Below, piece by piece: positions 1 through 12,800 of a DNA stretch of 64,000 bases. The notes below the pieces were generated by a model. The model was given only the letters and a program-made list of their open reading frames with translations. It ran no database searches and was not told the DNA's origin. This DNA comes from Cheiracanthium punctorium (lineage: Eukaryota; Arthropoda; Arachnida; Araneae; Cheiracanthiidae): assembly GCA_038373885.1 (NCBI GenBank), contig JAWZYV010017532.1:101491-165490 (forward strand), written 5' to 3'. The translations under genes were made by a program, and so were the position numbers. Numbering within the stretch: position 1 is the first letter of the stretch; every line of letters starts with the position of its first letter.

Positions 1-542
1 TGCAATCAATTGATTTTAGGAAGGATTATCAACCGGCTTAGGTTTAAAAATTAAGAGTTTAAAAATGCCTTAAAATAAAACTAGTTGCACCAGTGGCACT
101 GGTTGAGCATTTAAGAACACGCCCATAGGCTTGGAAATCGAAGTCTGTATATTTGACTGTACTACAGCGAATTTATTTTTTATTAGCACTACGATATTAC
201 CTTTTTGAAGCAATAATTTCCATCTCATTTTGCTGATTTTTCAAATGGCAGCTCTGATTAAGAACTTCCTACATGAATTCTATCACGGAGTTAGACTATA
301 GTGCGGACCACTCCTCGTAGCTGCTCGCTAAAATTTCCATTCTCAAAACTTCTCCACAATTATGTAAACATTGGAGATCGAGTTACCTGTAGCACTTCTA
401 GCGCTTAAAAAGTAAAACATTTCTTGCGCTGGCTGCGAACCATTTTTTCAGGTTTCGTCAGTTTTAGAGAGACATGTTGCGCCATCTGTTTGAACGACTT
501 GGGTTATTCAATCTTGTAAGGGGAGTGAAATCTCCTAGGACG

Positions 543-801
543 CTCCACCATGGCCGAGTGGTTAAGTCACTCAAAATGGTAGACGGAAGGTGCCTGGTTC
601 AAAACCATATCGCGTCCGCCGACCTAACCGTTCGGAGTTTTCCGTGGTTTTCTCCGAAACTTAGGGTAAATACGGGTTAGGACCCCTTAGAAAGATCTCC
701 AAGGAGGGCACCCCCCCTTGTGTTGTCCCCTGACGAGGATTTATAAGCGTGACACGGGCCATGTACACAAATCCGAAATACATGTTACACACAAAAAAAA
801 A
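543..801 (+). mobile_element. tRNA-derived SINE, copy 1
   Basis: A tRNA-like head has box A TGGCCGAGTGG (551-561) and box B GGTTCAAAACC (596-606). It is followed by a body block TTTTCCGTGGTTTTCTCC and a tail block GAGGATTTATAAGCG with CACAAATCCGAAAT, ending in an A-run near 790-800. The body block recurs in the copy at 48.95-49.18 kb and the tail block in the copy at 26.44-26.69 kb, which defines a family. The folded cloverleaf is degenerate, so this is not a working tRNA gene. Confidence 0.7.
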
Positions 802-1212
802 CCCTCCTAAGACTAACTCCGTGATTCAATTAACGACTTATAATTTTTAATAAAAATGCCTATAAAAATATGGAAGAATAATTCATCTTTTTACCATCTT
901 GGGGAAACTATGCCTATTATTTGTGAGACACTTACTGGCAGGACACTTGACTATGGGGATTCAGGATGTAATTTTAAGACCAACAACTATAGTGCTAAAA
1001 TGAATTCATAGCGGAAGTAGAGCACTGAGAGGTTTTGCTGAGTTCTAAAAATTTTAATCACTCAATTATTCACGTACTGAAAGTATAGTCTGGAAAGGGT
1101 ATAGGGATGATTTGTGTACTAATTGAGACCACTTAGTGGAAAGAGGTACACCCTTTATAAGAAGTAGTCCAAAGTAAATCAAATTTGTTGTGTCGGCTAC
1201 ACATATTTTATA

Positions 1213-1247
1213 AATATATATATATATATATATACTATATATATATT
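1213..1247. repeat. (TA)n microsatellite
   Basis: About 35 bp of alternating T and A with one C interruption. The flanking sequence from about 810 to 3280 shows no recognisable gene; short ORFs at 1657-1935 and 1992-2294 (plus) have no family resemblance that I can see. Confidence 0.9.
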
Positions 1248-3280
1248 GCAATAGTCTTCATTAAAAATGATAGTAATTAAGCAGGTTGTAATAACTACTA
1301 CTCATATTTCTCTCAAGCTGTGTTTTGTGTTTGAAAAACCAATCAGTGATTTACTTAAGTAAATAACTGATTATACTTTTTTGAACAAAAGCATGTTGAA
1401 TGGGGCCCATAATGATTTTTCTTGTAAAATGATATATGCTTAATTGGTTAATCTTGATCTTTGGCGTCGAATTTAAGCTTAAATATCTATTAAAGCGCTT
1501 GGAAGTGGCATTTAAATTGGAGTTACAACCGCCATCGGAGCCAGTGAAGGCAACCGCGCCTCAGGGATTTTTATTTTTTATTTTAACGGCTCCGCAACCC
1601 TAGATTCTTTTTTTTTTCATAAACGCATCGACTTGGTTTTCACGTATGTAGGTTAAGTGATCTTCACAACGGAAAAACCACCTATGACGATGATAACATG
1701 TCTCCTCGTCCCAAAGACGGGTCAAGTTCTCTACGGGAAATGGATGATGAGTCAGAAGTTCTACGTATCTTTTATGGAAGAATGTTCGTTGCGTGCATTT
1801 TTATATACAGTTATCATAGCGCACTGTTTCTGTGAGAATACGTTACGACTGGCGTGGACTGGTCAATATCAAAAAAGAAAAAGCATGCCGGCGACGTTTC
1901 GACACTCGTGGTCAGATGAACAAATGCAGAGTTAGTTACTTATGGGCGGAGAAGTACAAAAGTTACTCCTCTGTCTCAGTTTTCTTGAAATGTGTCCTTT
2001 GAGCAAAAACAGTCTCACTCCACGATCTCCCAAAGGGTTATAGGCTCCTGTAATATACGTTCTGGCGGACCTTGCCATTTTCATTCTCAAGAATCGGTTA
2101 TTGCTCAACAGCGTTACAGTGACGACCTAGTCTTAAATGATGCCCTACAGACGCAAGGAATCGCGGTGATGGCTTGGAAACGTCAGCAAGATTCGCGGGG
2201 ATCATACTGCCACGTCATCACTCTCACAGTGTTATGGCAACGCGAAGTTGCCCAAAAAGTATTAGTACGATGGCACAGTGCCAACAGTGCATAGCAGATT
2301 TCCAACTGAATTGAAAAAATGACGTCACCGCACAAAGACATAGCAAGATAGACGTATGAATTGAATACGTCACGTTACTATACTAGTGCGTATAGCCTTT
2401 ATGTGTGTACAGTTATATAGACCAAGGGATTGAGGCCCTCTGTTATTTTGTTTGTTTTTTAAACGCATTAAACTTTGGATTCCGAACCTTTAGTTTATTT
2501 ATAAATTTTAGAACAGTGAAAATTTGTTTATATTGCATCATTACGTTCCATGGGTGTTATTGTGACATCTTTACGCCGTAACACTATAATGCCTATCATT
2601 TTAGGACGTCATAAGTAACTTACAGTTAACAGACGTAAGAATTCTTAAACATGGACTATTTATACTTCCAAATTTGATGAAACTCGTTATATTTAGCGAA
2701 TATCGCATATATATATTTTTCTTTTTTTGTATGCTTCATAATGGAACTGGCTTACAGTTAGTGAAAGCGCCTAATACAGCATATAAAGGGCTATATAAGT
2801 TTTTTTTTTCTGTTTCACGAAACAGTTAGGTATTTTTTTTTTCTTAACGTGGTTGTATGAGTGGTAGAAAAGCAACATGGAGCGTCACCATTAGTATGAC
2901 TCTTCCAATTATGCAATCATTACAAAGCTTAGCTTAAAAGAAAGTACCATCTCACAGGCGATACAGAGCCAAGAAGAGAGTATAGTATAATACCACGGTT
3001 GAACGTTAAACTGGATAGATAGTTTCCTCTACCCCTCATAGGGCCCATGCAAAGAGGGGAAATCCTTTGTGAGCGGGAATTTTTTTTAGTTCTCTTTCTG
3101 CTGCAAGAGGGCTTTGGCTTGGAATGCCCACTCCTTCAGCTAGCGGTTACTTGCTGTCACTGTTCTGAACTGTTAAACGTAATTGCTCTCATATTTGTAA
3201 AAATAATATTAAGTATCATACACATAGCTCCAACCTTTTATATGTAGCTATACTTAACATTCTTGTCTTTAAAGCTCTCT

Positions 3281-3395
3281 TAGCATAAATTTAAGGACTG
3301 CATTACATGCAGTCCTTAAATTTATGCTATTTTTTTGTCTTGCATTCTTAAAATAGGCTCTGCAAGAGCCTATTTTAAGAAGGCTAGACAAAAAA
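3281..3395. repeat. two adjacent perfect palindromes
   Basis: Positions 3281-3303 and 3307-3329 are perfect 23-bp inverted arms around a 3-nt loop. Directly after, 3345-3361 and 3365-3381 are perfect 17-bp arms around 3 nt, and the T-rich 3331-3340 pairs again with 3386-3395. They lie about 250 to 360 nt past the SLO2 stop, just beyond the candidate polyadenylation signals. They could be hairpins in an extended 3' UTR, a termination-zone structure or a small foldback repeat. Confidence 0.85.
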
Positions 3396-3430
3396 TTGCA
3401 AAGAAATTAATTTCAAGCGAAATTTTGCAT

Positions 3431-3491
3431 TTTATTTTGTATAAAAATTTAAATGCAGTTTTCGCTCGGTAGTGCAGTTTATTTTTTTATT
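3431..3491 (-). promoter_or_regulatory. candidate SLO2 polyadenylation signals
   Basis: On the minus strand, canonical AATAAA hexamers occur at 3486-3491, 3478-3483 and 3431-3436, about 155 to 215 nt after the stop codon. The region is AT-rich, so chance matches are likely; which one is used cannot be told from sequence. Confidence 0.4.
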
Positions 3492-3643
3492 TAATTTAAT
3501 TAATTTTTTTTGTGGGTAAACATCTGGGAATGAAAATGACATCATCGGCCACGAATTTATAAATTACGGGAGCCCCTAACACCCCAGGGTGGTTGTTCAA
3601 GTTGGCGGATTTGGCTCTTGGAAGTTTAGTTGTTTACTTTTCT

Positions 3644-3878
3644 TCAGACGGTCGTGCCCATACTTGCGACGTCGGACGGCGGTGCTGGGATTTCCACGTC
3701 GAGTGTCGACATCCTCTTAAGGGTCGAGGGCGGGGAGGTGGTGGGAGGATCTCCCCCTTCCTGAGAGCAGGGGCTTCTCTGAGACGAGGGAGAGTGCTTC
3801 CTGCGCTTGCTGCCCCGCATAGAGCCCCTCTTCATGAAGATCTTCAGGCTGGAAATGGGGCTCGGCCGAATCAGAAAT
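3644..3878 (-). CDS. SLO2: SLO2 terminal exon, C-terminus and stop
   Basis: The acceptor GAGCAG (3879-3884) is followed by one base completing Ile and 77 codons ending in TGA at 3644-3646. It opens with [10 protein letters not shown] (KCNT1 VYLIRSDP), then a very basic, serine-rich tail ([28 protein letters not shown]) with several possible basophilic kinase sites, and ends MGTTV. The last three residues, TTV, fit a class I PDZ ligand; vertebrate KCNT1 also ends in such a ligand (ETQL). The phase is exactly compatible with the donor at 16904. Start codon ORFs extending upstream of 3878 are intronic. Confidence 0.9.
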
Positions 3879-6800
3879 CTGCTCGCGTCAAAAGAGAAAT
3901 GCAAAAACGTGAGAAACTCGATCGATTGCAAGATCCCAGCACAAATGAGTTCTTATCATCGATATTGTCCGCATTCGTAAACAATCAACCTATGCCATCC
4001 ATGCAACTAGTTTTAGTTTTAGATGTCCTTAAAATCCCATTTTTTAAACCTAATCTGGTTGAAATGTGTTCTTAAAGTCAAATGAGTACATTTAGTTAAA
4101 ACTCAGTCAAGAGAGGCAAGAGTCCTTGAGTCATTCCACGTCAGATCAAACAGTGCAGTTAACCACACCAACTCGGATTTTTCTCAAATTTTATAGAGAT
4201 GATTTATAGGCTAAGACATCAACAAATCTCAATTTTGAAGGTTCTACGATAATTAATTACCGAGAAATTAATTATGCAAATTTTTAAGTTTTCTGAAAGA
4301 TGCGCCAACTTTCTTCTCAGTTCCTTAAATGACTCCTTACCTGTAAAAGTTACTGAAGTGAAAATTTGTATGTAGGAGTAATTTTTTAAGCTGATTCCAA
4401 AAATGTTATCGAAGTTTGCGTATCTTTTACAGTTTATGCATGCGCACTGCATTTGCCAAAAAACATCATGAATTTTTTTCGGCATGTCTGATCACAGACA
4501 CATGCTTTAAATTTTTATATCTTATTAAGATGGGATAATCCTACATTCCAAAATAATTTCATCTTGGCTGTCTGCTCAGGAGCAGAGAAAAAAAAATGTA
4601 TGTATGTACCTATGTATGAGGATTTTCGTATGCAACATTTATACTGAAGATGAGAAAATTCAGAAGCGTTAGTCAATTTTCCTATGTCTTTTAAATTGAT
4701 ATCAGAAGTTTAACTACTACTCCAGGCATTTGCAAAAACTAGAAAATATATCAAAGTGCTTGCATCGGAAAACGTAAAACAAACAAACAACAAAACATGC
4801 ATGTAAAACAATGTTAAATTAAAAGAATTCTAAAGTTAAAATTTAGAATTATTTTTAATTTAACCCTGTTGTTTTTGGCAGTCATCCATCAGCCAATAAA
4901 TCTTTGGAATTCTGTATGATATTGAACTCAAAAGAAAGAACAATGTTTAATAAAGCATATATATTGTATATATATCATATATCAGGTTCTACCTGGGACA
5001 AGTTTCTATCCGAGTTTTCCTGTATGTCAATATTTTGCCTAGCCAAAACTACTGAAGCTAATAACACGAAATTTAGCACGAGTGGGATTTTATAGCGTAG
5101 GTGCTAGATTAGAGAGTATTTTCCAAAATTCGTAATTTATGGAGGATAAAGGCCCAAAATGTTGTTTTCACATATTCTGCGGATCTCAAAGAAGAAAAGA
5201 GATATCGATAAAATTCTTGCTGTAAAATACACAACACTCAAGAATGCCTAAAAATCGATTTCAGAACATTTCGAATATAATCCTCCTAGGAGGGTAGACG
5301 TAAAAGTTTGCCGTGAATAACTGGTTACATGACATTTATTCTGCAATATATCACCAAATGTGCAATTTGACAATGTGCCTGACATTGCTATGCTACTTGT
5401 TGTAACAATAAAAATTTAATACAGTATACAGTAAAACCTATTTCAAATTGCTGTATCCATCCACAAAACTAGCCAAAGCACAATTTTGTTCGCATTCTGT
5501 TAAAGGTAAATAAGTACTGTAACTTACAGGAATTCAATTCTTTCAATAAACTTTGTTCCTTCTATTGACTTGAATGTCATACAGAATTCCAAAGATTTAT
5601 TGGCTGATGGATGACTGCCAAAACAACAGGGTTAAATTAAAAGTAATTCAAAATTTTAACTTTAGAATTCTTTTTAATTTAACACTGTGTGTGACATGCA
5701 TTTTTTGTTGTTTGTTTGTTTTACGTTTTCCGATGCAAGCACTTTTATGTATTTTCTAGTTTTTGCAAATGCCTGGAGTAGTAGTTAAATTTCTGATATC
5801 AATTTAAAAGACATAATAAAATTGACTAACGCTTCTGAATTTTTTCATGTTCAGTATAAATGTTGCATATGAAACTCCTCATATATAGGTACATACATAC
5901 AATTTTTTTTCTCTGCTCCTGAGCAGAAAGCCAAGATGAAATTTTTTTGGGATGTAGGGTTATTCCATCCTAACAACATATAAAAATTTAAAACATGTGT
6001 CTGTGATCAGACATGCCGAAAAAAATTCATGATGTTTTTTAGAAAATGCGATGCTCATGCGTAAAATATAGAAGATGCGCAAATTTCTATAACATTTTTG
6101 GAATCAGCGTAAAAAGTTACTCCTAGAAACAAAGTTTCCCTTCAGTAACTTTTACAGGTAAGGAGTCATTTAAGGAATTGAGAAAAAAGTTCGCCATTTT
6201 GCAGAAACCTTAAAAATTTGCATAGTTAATTTCTCGGTAATTAACTATCTTAGAAAATTCAAAATTGAGATTTGTTGATATCTTAGCCCATAAATCATCT
6301 ATATAAAATTTGAGGCAAATCTAAGTTGGTGTGGTCAACTTTCTCCAGTTTTGTGTTTGATTTGACGTGGAATGGCCCCCTTTGATTCAGCTTTTCGTTG
6401 TTTGTTTACAGTTCCTTTTGTTCTGATTGGACGTTCTGTGAGTGGACGTTCTTAAAGTCGAAAGAAATAAAGACCTCTCATCACACCTGTTACAGTATTT
6501 GCACAAAAACTTGTGGCACAAGTTGATGAATTTACGAACACGAGGATAGACGAACAACTGGATAGACTGTTCCAACATCCCAAGCGCAGGTAGGAGTGGC
6601 GGCTTTTCAGGTGAAGTAGGTAAAGTGCCTCTTCACCAAGTATTGTAAGTAACAAAAAATTGTGTAACGTAAGCAAGCCATAATCCTTTTTTAAATTTTG
6701 TCTGTAAGAGTACACTGTGCTAAATCATGCTCTTTCTATCAGTGAGGCCAAACTCTCTTCCCTCTCCTCCCCTCCCCTTGCCGCGCTGCCAAAGAAAGTT

Positions 6801-9800
6801 TCAAAGACTTGTGTCACGATTGCTCCATTGTTAGAGTCACGTGGTACGTGGGTTCTGACGGGGTGAGTTGTGAAGTGCTAATGAAAAATTATCTCTTCTA
6901 CTGCACTTATCGGTGGGGTTGCCATGGTAACATCAGACGCTCCATTCAGTTTTACAGCTTTACTTTCTATCAGGTGAAGAGATCCCTCAGAAAACGGTCT
7001 GTCTCTTCAAGTGAGAGAAGACCCAGCGTAGTGCGTCTCCAAGAACAAATTGCTGTAGGAAAATGAAACCACGTGATTTGTTTGAGATTTTGACACATGA
7101 GATTTTTACTGCTGTCTTTTGAAAATTTTAGAGTTTCTTCTTGTGCTAATTTTAATGATAATAATAGTTAGTTTCTTTTCTGTTTATTCACCTTCCTTAT
7201 GTTTCCTGTAAATGATATAGTCTGTAATGTATTACAAACACCGTTTAATCGGTGGAATGATGACGATAAAAGAGATGTTCTTTCTCGTGGTCGACCCAGA
7301 GCCTGATTAGCGAAAAGGCTCGAGAAGCTTCCCGTCATAATTTGAAGGGGGCCCAAAAATGACTGTAAAACGGATAAAAATTCAAAATTTTGTTTTTAAA
7401 TTATCTTCTAAGTTATTTTAAAGATTTTTAATGAAGAGAAGTGGAAAGCTATTTTTAAGGTATTTTAGAAGTCTTGATACTCCATGTAGCAACATTTCTA
7501 AATTAGTTCAGTTTGCGATGTCTATACTTGGGATATTTGTTCCAGTTGAGACAAAATTTTCTATTATCAGGAACATGTGGTCGGTAGAAAGGGGTAAACT
7601 TTCAATATGTAATGTTAAAAATCGTCTAAAGGTCAAAATTAATTCTGAACTTCCATGTTGTGATTTTTATGATGTCATCAAAACGAACAAAGAATTCCCG
7701 AAAAAAGCCCCATGTCTCATGAAAAATATGACTAAATAAATAAAGTTTAATGTTTCAGTAGTAAGGAAATGTTTTTATTTTACTTTTTACAGTAATTTTA
7801 AAAATACTGTAAAATCTCATTTAAGTAAACTATTGCGAAGATAATGAATAACATATTTTTATCTAAGGTAAATTTCAAATTAATGAAAAATATATTTTTT
7901 TCAAATAAAATCATTAGAACTAATTAAATCAATTAAATATCCTTTTAATAAAGAAAATCATTAAAAACTTTACTTAATCCAAACAAAAAGGGGAAGGGGG
8001 GCCCGAAATGAGACTGAGCTTCCCCTCACTTCAAAGGTTAATTGGGCCCTGGGTCGACCAATGGAGGCATTAGGAATTAATGCATCGCTGAAAGATTAAA
8101 CATTTCTTTCCGCAGAAAGGCCTATGCCACCACCTAATTACCATGCTTAATGGCCATGGGCGCCGGCAGCATAGGGAAAGGGGGCGATGCCCCCCTGGAT
8201 TTTTGTATGCAGTGTTTTGCCTTGCTTTTTTGCTCTTTTCAACATGGTAACTATACGTTAAAGTAGTCTTTGCCCCCCTTGAGTAGTCTTTGCCCCCCCC
8301 TTGAGTAGCCTTTGCCCCCCTGGGAAATATTCTGCCGGCGCCCATGTTAATGGCTGCATCAGGTGTTTTTCATAATGTTTTGGTATAAGCTCTTCACCTA
8401 TTTTTTTGATCACGAGCCGCCACTGCTTTGCCCCCCTTGAGTAGTCTTTCCCCCCTTGAGTAGCCTTTGCCCCCCCTGGGAAATATTCTGCCGGCGCCCA
8501 TGTTAATGGCTGCATCAGGTGTTTTTCATAATGTTTTGGTATAAGCTCTTCACCTATTTTTTTTATCACGAGCCGCCACTGGCAGGTAGCTGTTTCCATC
8601 GCTCGGTTTCTCACCAGAAACTGGGCGGTCGGACGATTCGCCATTCACGTGACACACAGCCGAAACACTTATTTGACGTGGCGCAAGATTGGCGATTCGT
8701 TCGAGCATCCTGTTTCTGTCAGAAAACCGAGCGATGGCAACGGCTGCTCTTTTCCAGCATTGAGCAGTGTCCCAGTTGTTCTTCTGCATAAGCTGGTTAC
8801 TAAATATCCAGGGGTGCCCAAATCCCTAGACTTTACGGATCACTCACCCCCCCCCTCCTAAGATAATTTTAAGAACTTATTCGTTTTGTAAAGTTTTGCG
8901 CGTCTGGTAAAAAAAAAAAAAAAATCATGTGTACTTTTACCATTTAAACTTCCTAACATTATGTAACTTGTATTTTGAACTGAAACCTGATATTTCCATA
9001 CATTATGATGGTTTTCGGTAAGGGCTGTGGGATCGACCAACTCACAGAGAGATGCCTAAATATAGTCTGGGTGCGAAGTTTATCACCCTCTTGCATTGCT
9101 TTAGGCAGATACAGAGAAGATTACCACAGCGGGTTTTTCATACCATTCCTCTAACTGTATGTACGTCTGTATACTTTTATATAGTTTTTAAACGAAGTGC
9201 TTTGTTCATACTCCTTAGAACTTATTTATTTATTTATTATGAGTTAATGTACATCATGTACACTCTACAAAAAAAGTATTCGAGCAAGAGATAAATTTCC
9301 TACGTTGGTTTCGTATATTAAAAAATATTTATCATAGAATACGAATTAGGCTATGTATAAATATGAATTTCCATATTTCTGTCAAGTTGTGCGTTTTTCA
9401 AAAACTCAATTATTATTCACAAATCTAAAATAGGAAATTTCTCTCTTGCTCGAATACATTTTTTGGAGTGTCTACAGTGTGTGGCTACCGTTCTCTGTTG
9501 TACAAGCCTCGCAATAAGCCGCCATACTGTTGAAGAAGTTGTTTATGGCGTCATCTTGATTAGACCGTTTATGATAGAACCTGTGTATTCAATAACAATT
9601 CAACTTTTTTTATTGTTATGTCTTATATGTTTTAATGTATGTTCCATAACAATACTGTTGCGGAATTACTCTGCTACTCCTGGGGTTCGTCGTTCTAAAG
9701 TCCTGTTGGTGTAAAAAGTGCAAGTAAAAAGTCACTTGTCAGGATGGAACACAAACTTTATTGCCCCTAGAACTTCGTAGAACAATCAGCTGTACACAAT

Positions 9801-12800
9801 TCACAAGCACAATCTAGCAATAACGTGCTTTTAACAATCCGCTTGGATCAGAAGCTCTCACAAATGCTGTATTTCTCACACAAAATAATCACTTTCACAG
9901 GCAAAAATTCCGTGGAAATATTCAAGGGATATAGTACACAATCCCTTAAGACACAGCAATGAAGAATTTACACACAGCACTTCAAAAACAGCTTCACAAA
10001 GCAAGCTAAAACACAGCTTCTATAGCAATTCACAAAGCACGCGTACTGAGAGCTCTTCACACATCGAGCGTTCAGCTCGCACTGACTCTTCGGGGCGATG
10101 CACGCTTCTTTAAATAGCCGACGCAGGAGGTACAAGAGGTTTCCAGAAAAGTCAATTTCTCGAGGGTTCTACATAAAGCGTGAATTTCGATTACGTCATA
10201 GAAGAGAAATGTTAGGTTATTATGCGTTTTTAATGCAGGAAAAACAACTTCCAGGCCCCATTGGGAAAATCGCGCCAAATGACCAAAAAGTCGCTAAGCT
10301 TGGCGACTTTTGGCGAAATATCGCCAAATTTGGCGCCAAAAATAAGTCCTCAAAAGTGAAGAGATCTAAGCTCTAGGACTAATATTTCTCGAGTTTTCTA
10401 GAAATCCCATATATTTGAATGGGAAACCGAAACCTCCGTATCTCCGGTTCTAATTGGCCGATTTTGATGCAACAAAAAGCAAAATTTATCTATTTGAAGC
10501 GTAGAATACGAATTTTAAACCATTTTAAGCCCCAGAGCAGCGGGTTTCCCCGAAAATTCGTAACATTGCCCCCTTCCCAAGGACTGCACGTCCCGGGCAG
10601 TACAATCCCCGGTTAGGAGGCCACACAAATATACAGTGTCCAACCTTTAACCAAATCTTAACAACATAATTTAAGCAAATAATCAATAAACACAGTAAGC
10701 AAATGCACTCTAATAAATAAATAATATACATAATGAACAATTACGCTAATAAGAAATAAATGTAATAAACAAATACACATTAATAAATACCAATATTTTA
10801 CAAATATGTACACTAAACATGGCGTAAGTAGTGAGAGAAAGAGAGTTGAAGAAAGAGGAAGAGAAGAGAAAGACAGGAAAGGAATGAGAGATGAAAGAAA
10901 AGAGGAATTACGCCATAGTGACCATAGTCTGAGCTAATTACAACCGCGGTAGATGGCTAGCCGATCGTAATGTACAACTCTTGGCTTCGAGTTTGGTGAC
11001 TTACGAATCCGTACGATGACGTCATTCAGCCGGTTTAGGACTGTGTAAGGACCGTCCCACGGCGATTGCAGCTTGGGAGACAGGCCTTTCCGTCGAGTAG
11101 GAGTTTTCCGTGTTCAGGTTGATCCGCTTCCGAGCAAAATGATGTACATCTTCAAACCGTGCCCGAAGGTTTTCCACGTACTCCTCTGGCGATGAAGGCG
11201 CATCTGGAGGGCGACCGAACACTAGATCGGCGGGAAGACGAAGATCTCTGCCGAACAGCATCTGGGAAGGTGTGAAGCCGGTAGTCTCATGGACGGTACT
11301 CCTATAGGCCAGCAGGAACAGGGGGAGTTTCTTGTCCCAGTCCTCTTGATTCCTAGATACCAGGAGCGAGAGGTTGTTCAAAATTGTACGATTGAACCTC
11401 TCCACCATGCCGTCGGATTGTGGGTGTAAAGGCGTAGTCTGGGTTTTGTCCATTCCGAGAAGTTGGCATAGTCCTTTAAAGACTGCAGAGGTAAAGTTCG
11501 TTCCTTGGTCGGAATGAAGTTGCAGAGGGGTTCCATATCTGGAAATCCATTCTTGCACCAGTACCTCTGCTACGGTTGTAGCTTCTTGATCGGGAATAGG
11601 AAACGCTTCGGGCCATTTAGAAAAGTAGTCAATGACAACTAGGATGTATTTGTTGCCATCCGAAGTTCGCGGAAGAGGTCCCAGGATGTAGAGGGCAATC
11701 CTCTCAAAAGGCGCTCCTACATTATAACGATGTAGTCTTCCACGGCTTCGTTTCTTCGGGCCTTTACGGGCGGCACAGGCGTCACAAGCTTGACACCACT
11801 TTTCGACGTCGCCTCGAGCCCTAACCCAGTAAAAGCGCTCGCGAACCTTCTGCAGGGTCTTCATTACGCCAAAATGGCCTCCAGTTAAGCCATTATGAAG
11901 TTCTTCTAGAACCTTCGGAATCCTCGAACGAGGGAGTACTAACTGTCATCGGAGCATCTTGCCGTCGTCCGACTCCCATTTACGATACAAGACTCCATTC
12001 CTCAGGCGAAGCGAATCCCATAAAGCCCAGTACTGTTTTGTTGCCGGACTGTAAGATGATATTTCTTGCCAACTGGGCTTAGCGCTGGATTTTTCCATAA
12101 ATTCTACAATAGGTTTGATGTCGCTGTCTGCTAATTGGTCCGCCCGAACATTTTCGTCACTCCAGGGATCTTGAGATGATGCCGATGATGTAACTTGGCG
12201 GACAACGGGATGTTTCAAATGGTGATTTTTCTCTGACCTGGAGCAATAGCGACAACTGTTTATGCAGGGCCTTCTCGACAAAGCATCTGCATTTCCATGA
12301 GATGACCCTTTCCGATGACGTATCTCGATGTCATATTCTTGTAATCGCTGTATCCACCTGGCTATTTGGCCCTCCGGATTCTTGAAATTTAGAAGCCAGG
12401 TTAAAGAGGCATGGTCCGTTCGGAGCAGGAACTTTCGGCCGTACAGGTAATGATGGAAGTGCTCCACGGCCTTAATGATAGCAAGGAGTTCCTTTCTCGT
12501 AACACAATAGTTACGTTCTGCCTTTGAAAGGCATTAGCTCCAGTAAGCAATGACGTGTTCTTGGCCATCTATCTCCTGGGACAAAACTGCTCCGACACTC
12601 TCCTTACTTGCGTCTGTGTCCAGGATAAATGGCTTGTCAGGGTGAGGATACGACAAGATCGGCGAAGATGTTAAAGCCGTCTTCAGTTCGTTGAATGCGT
12701 CCTCACATTCCTCAGTCCATAGAAATTTCTGTCCAGTCTCGGTCAATTTGTGAAGAGGTCTTGCAATTTGAGAAAAGCCCTTCACGAATTTTCGATAGTA

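Noticed and set aside
551..606. Functional tRNA gene
   Set aside because: Box A and a box-B-like motif are present, but a cloverleaf with matching acceptor stem cannot be formed, and the body and tail match other SINE copies.
474..680. 68-residue plus-strand ORF as a small gene
   Set aside because: It overlaps the SINE and is explained by it.
1657..2294. Two plus-strand ORFs of 92 and 100 residues
   Set aside because: No recognisable motif, no splice context, and composition like the flanking DNA.
8070..8644. Minus-strand ORFs with repeated peptide blocks
   Set aside because: They are translations of the MITE and its 156-bp tandem duplication.
10566..10933. Envelope or extra ORF of the Gypsy element
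   Set aside because: Only about 370 bp separate the pol stop from the polypurine tract, and no open frame is present.
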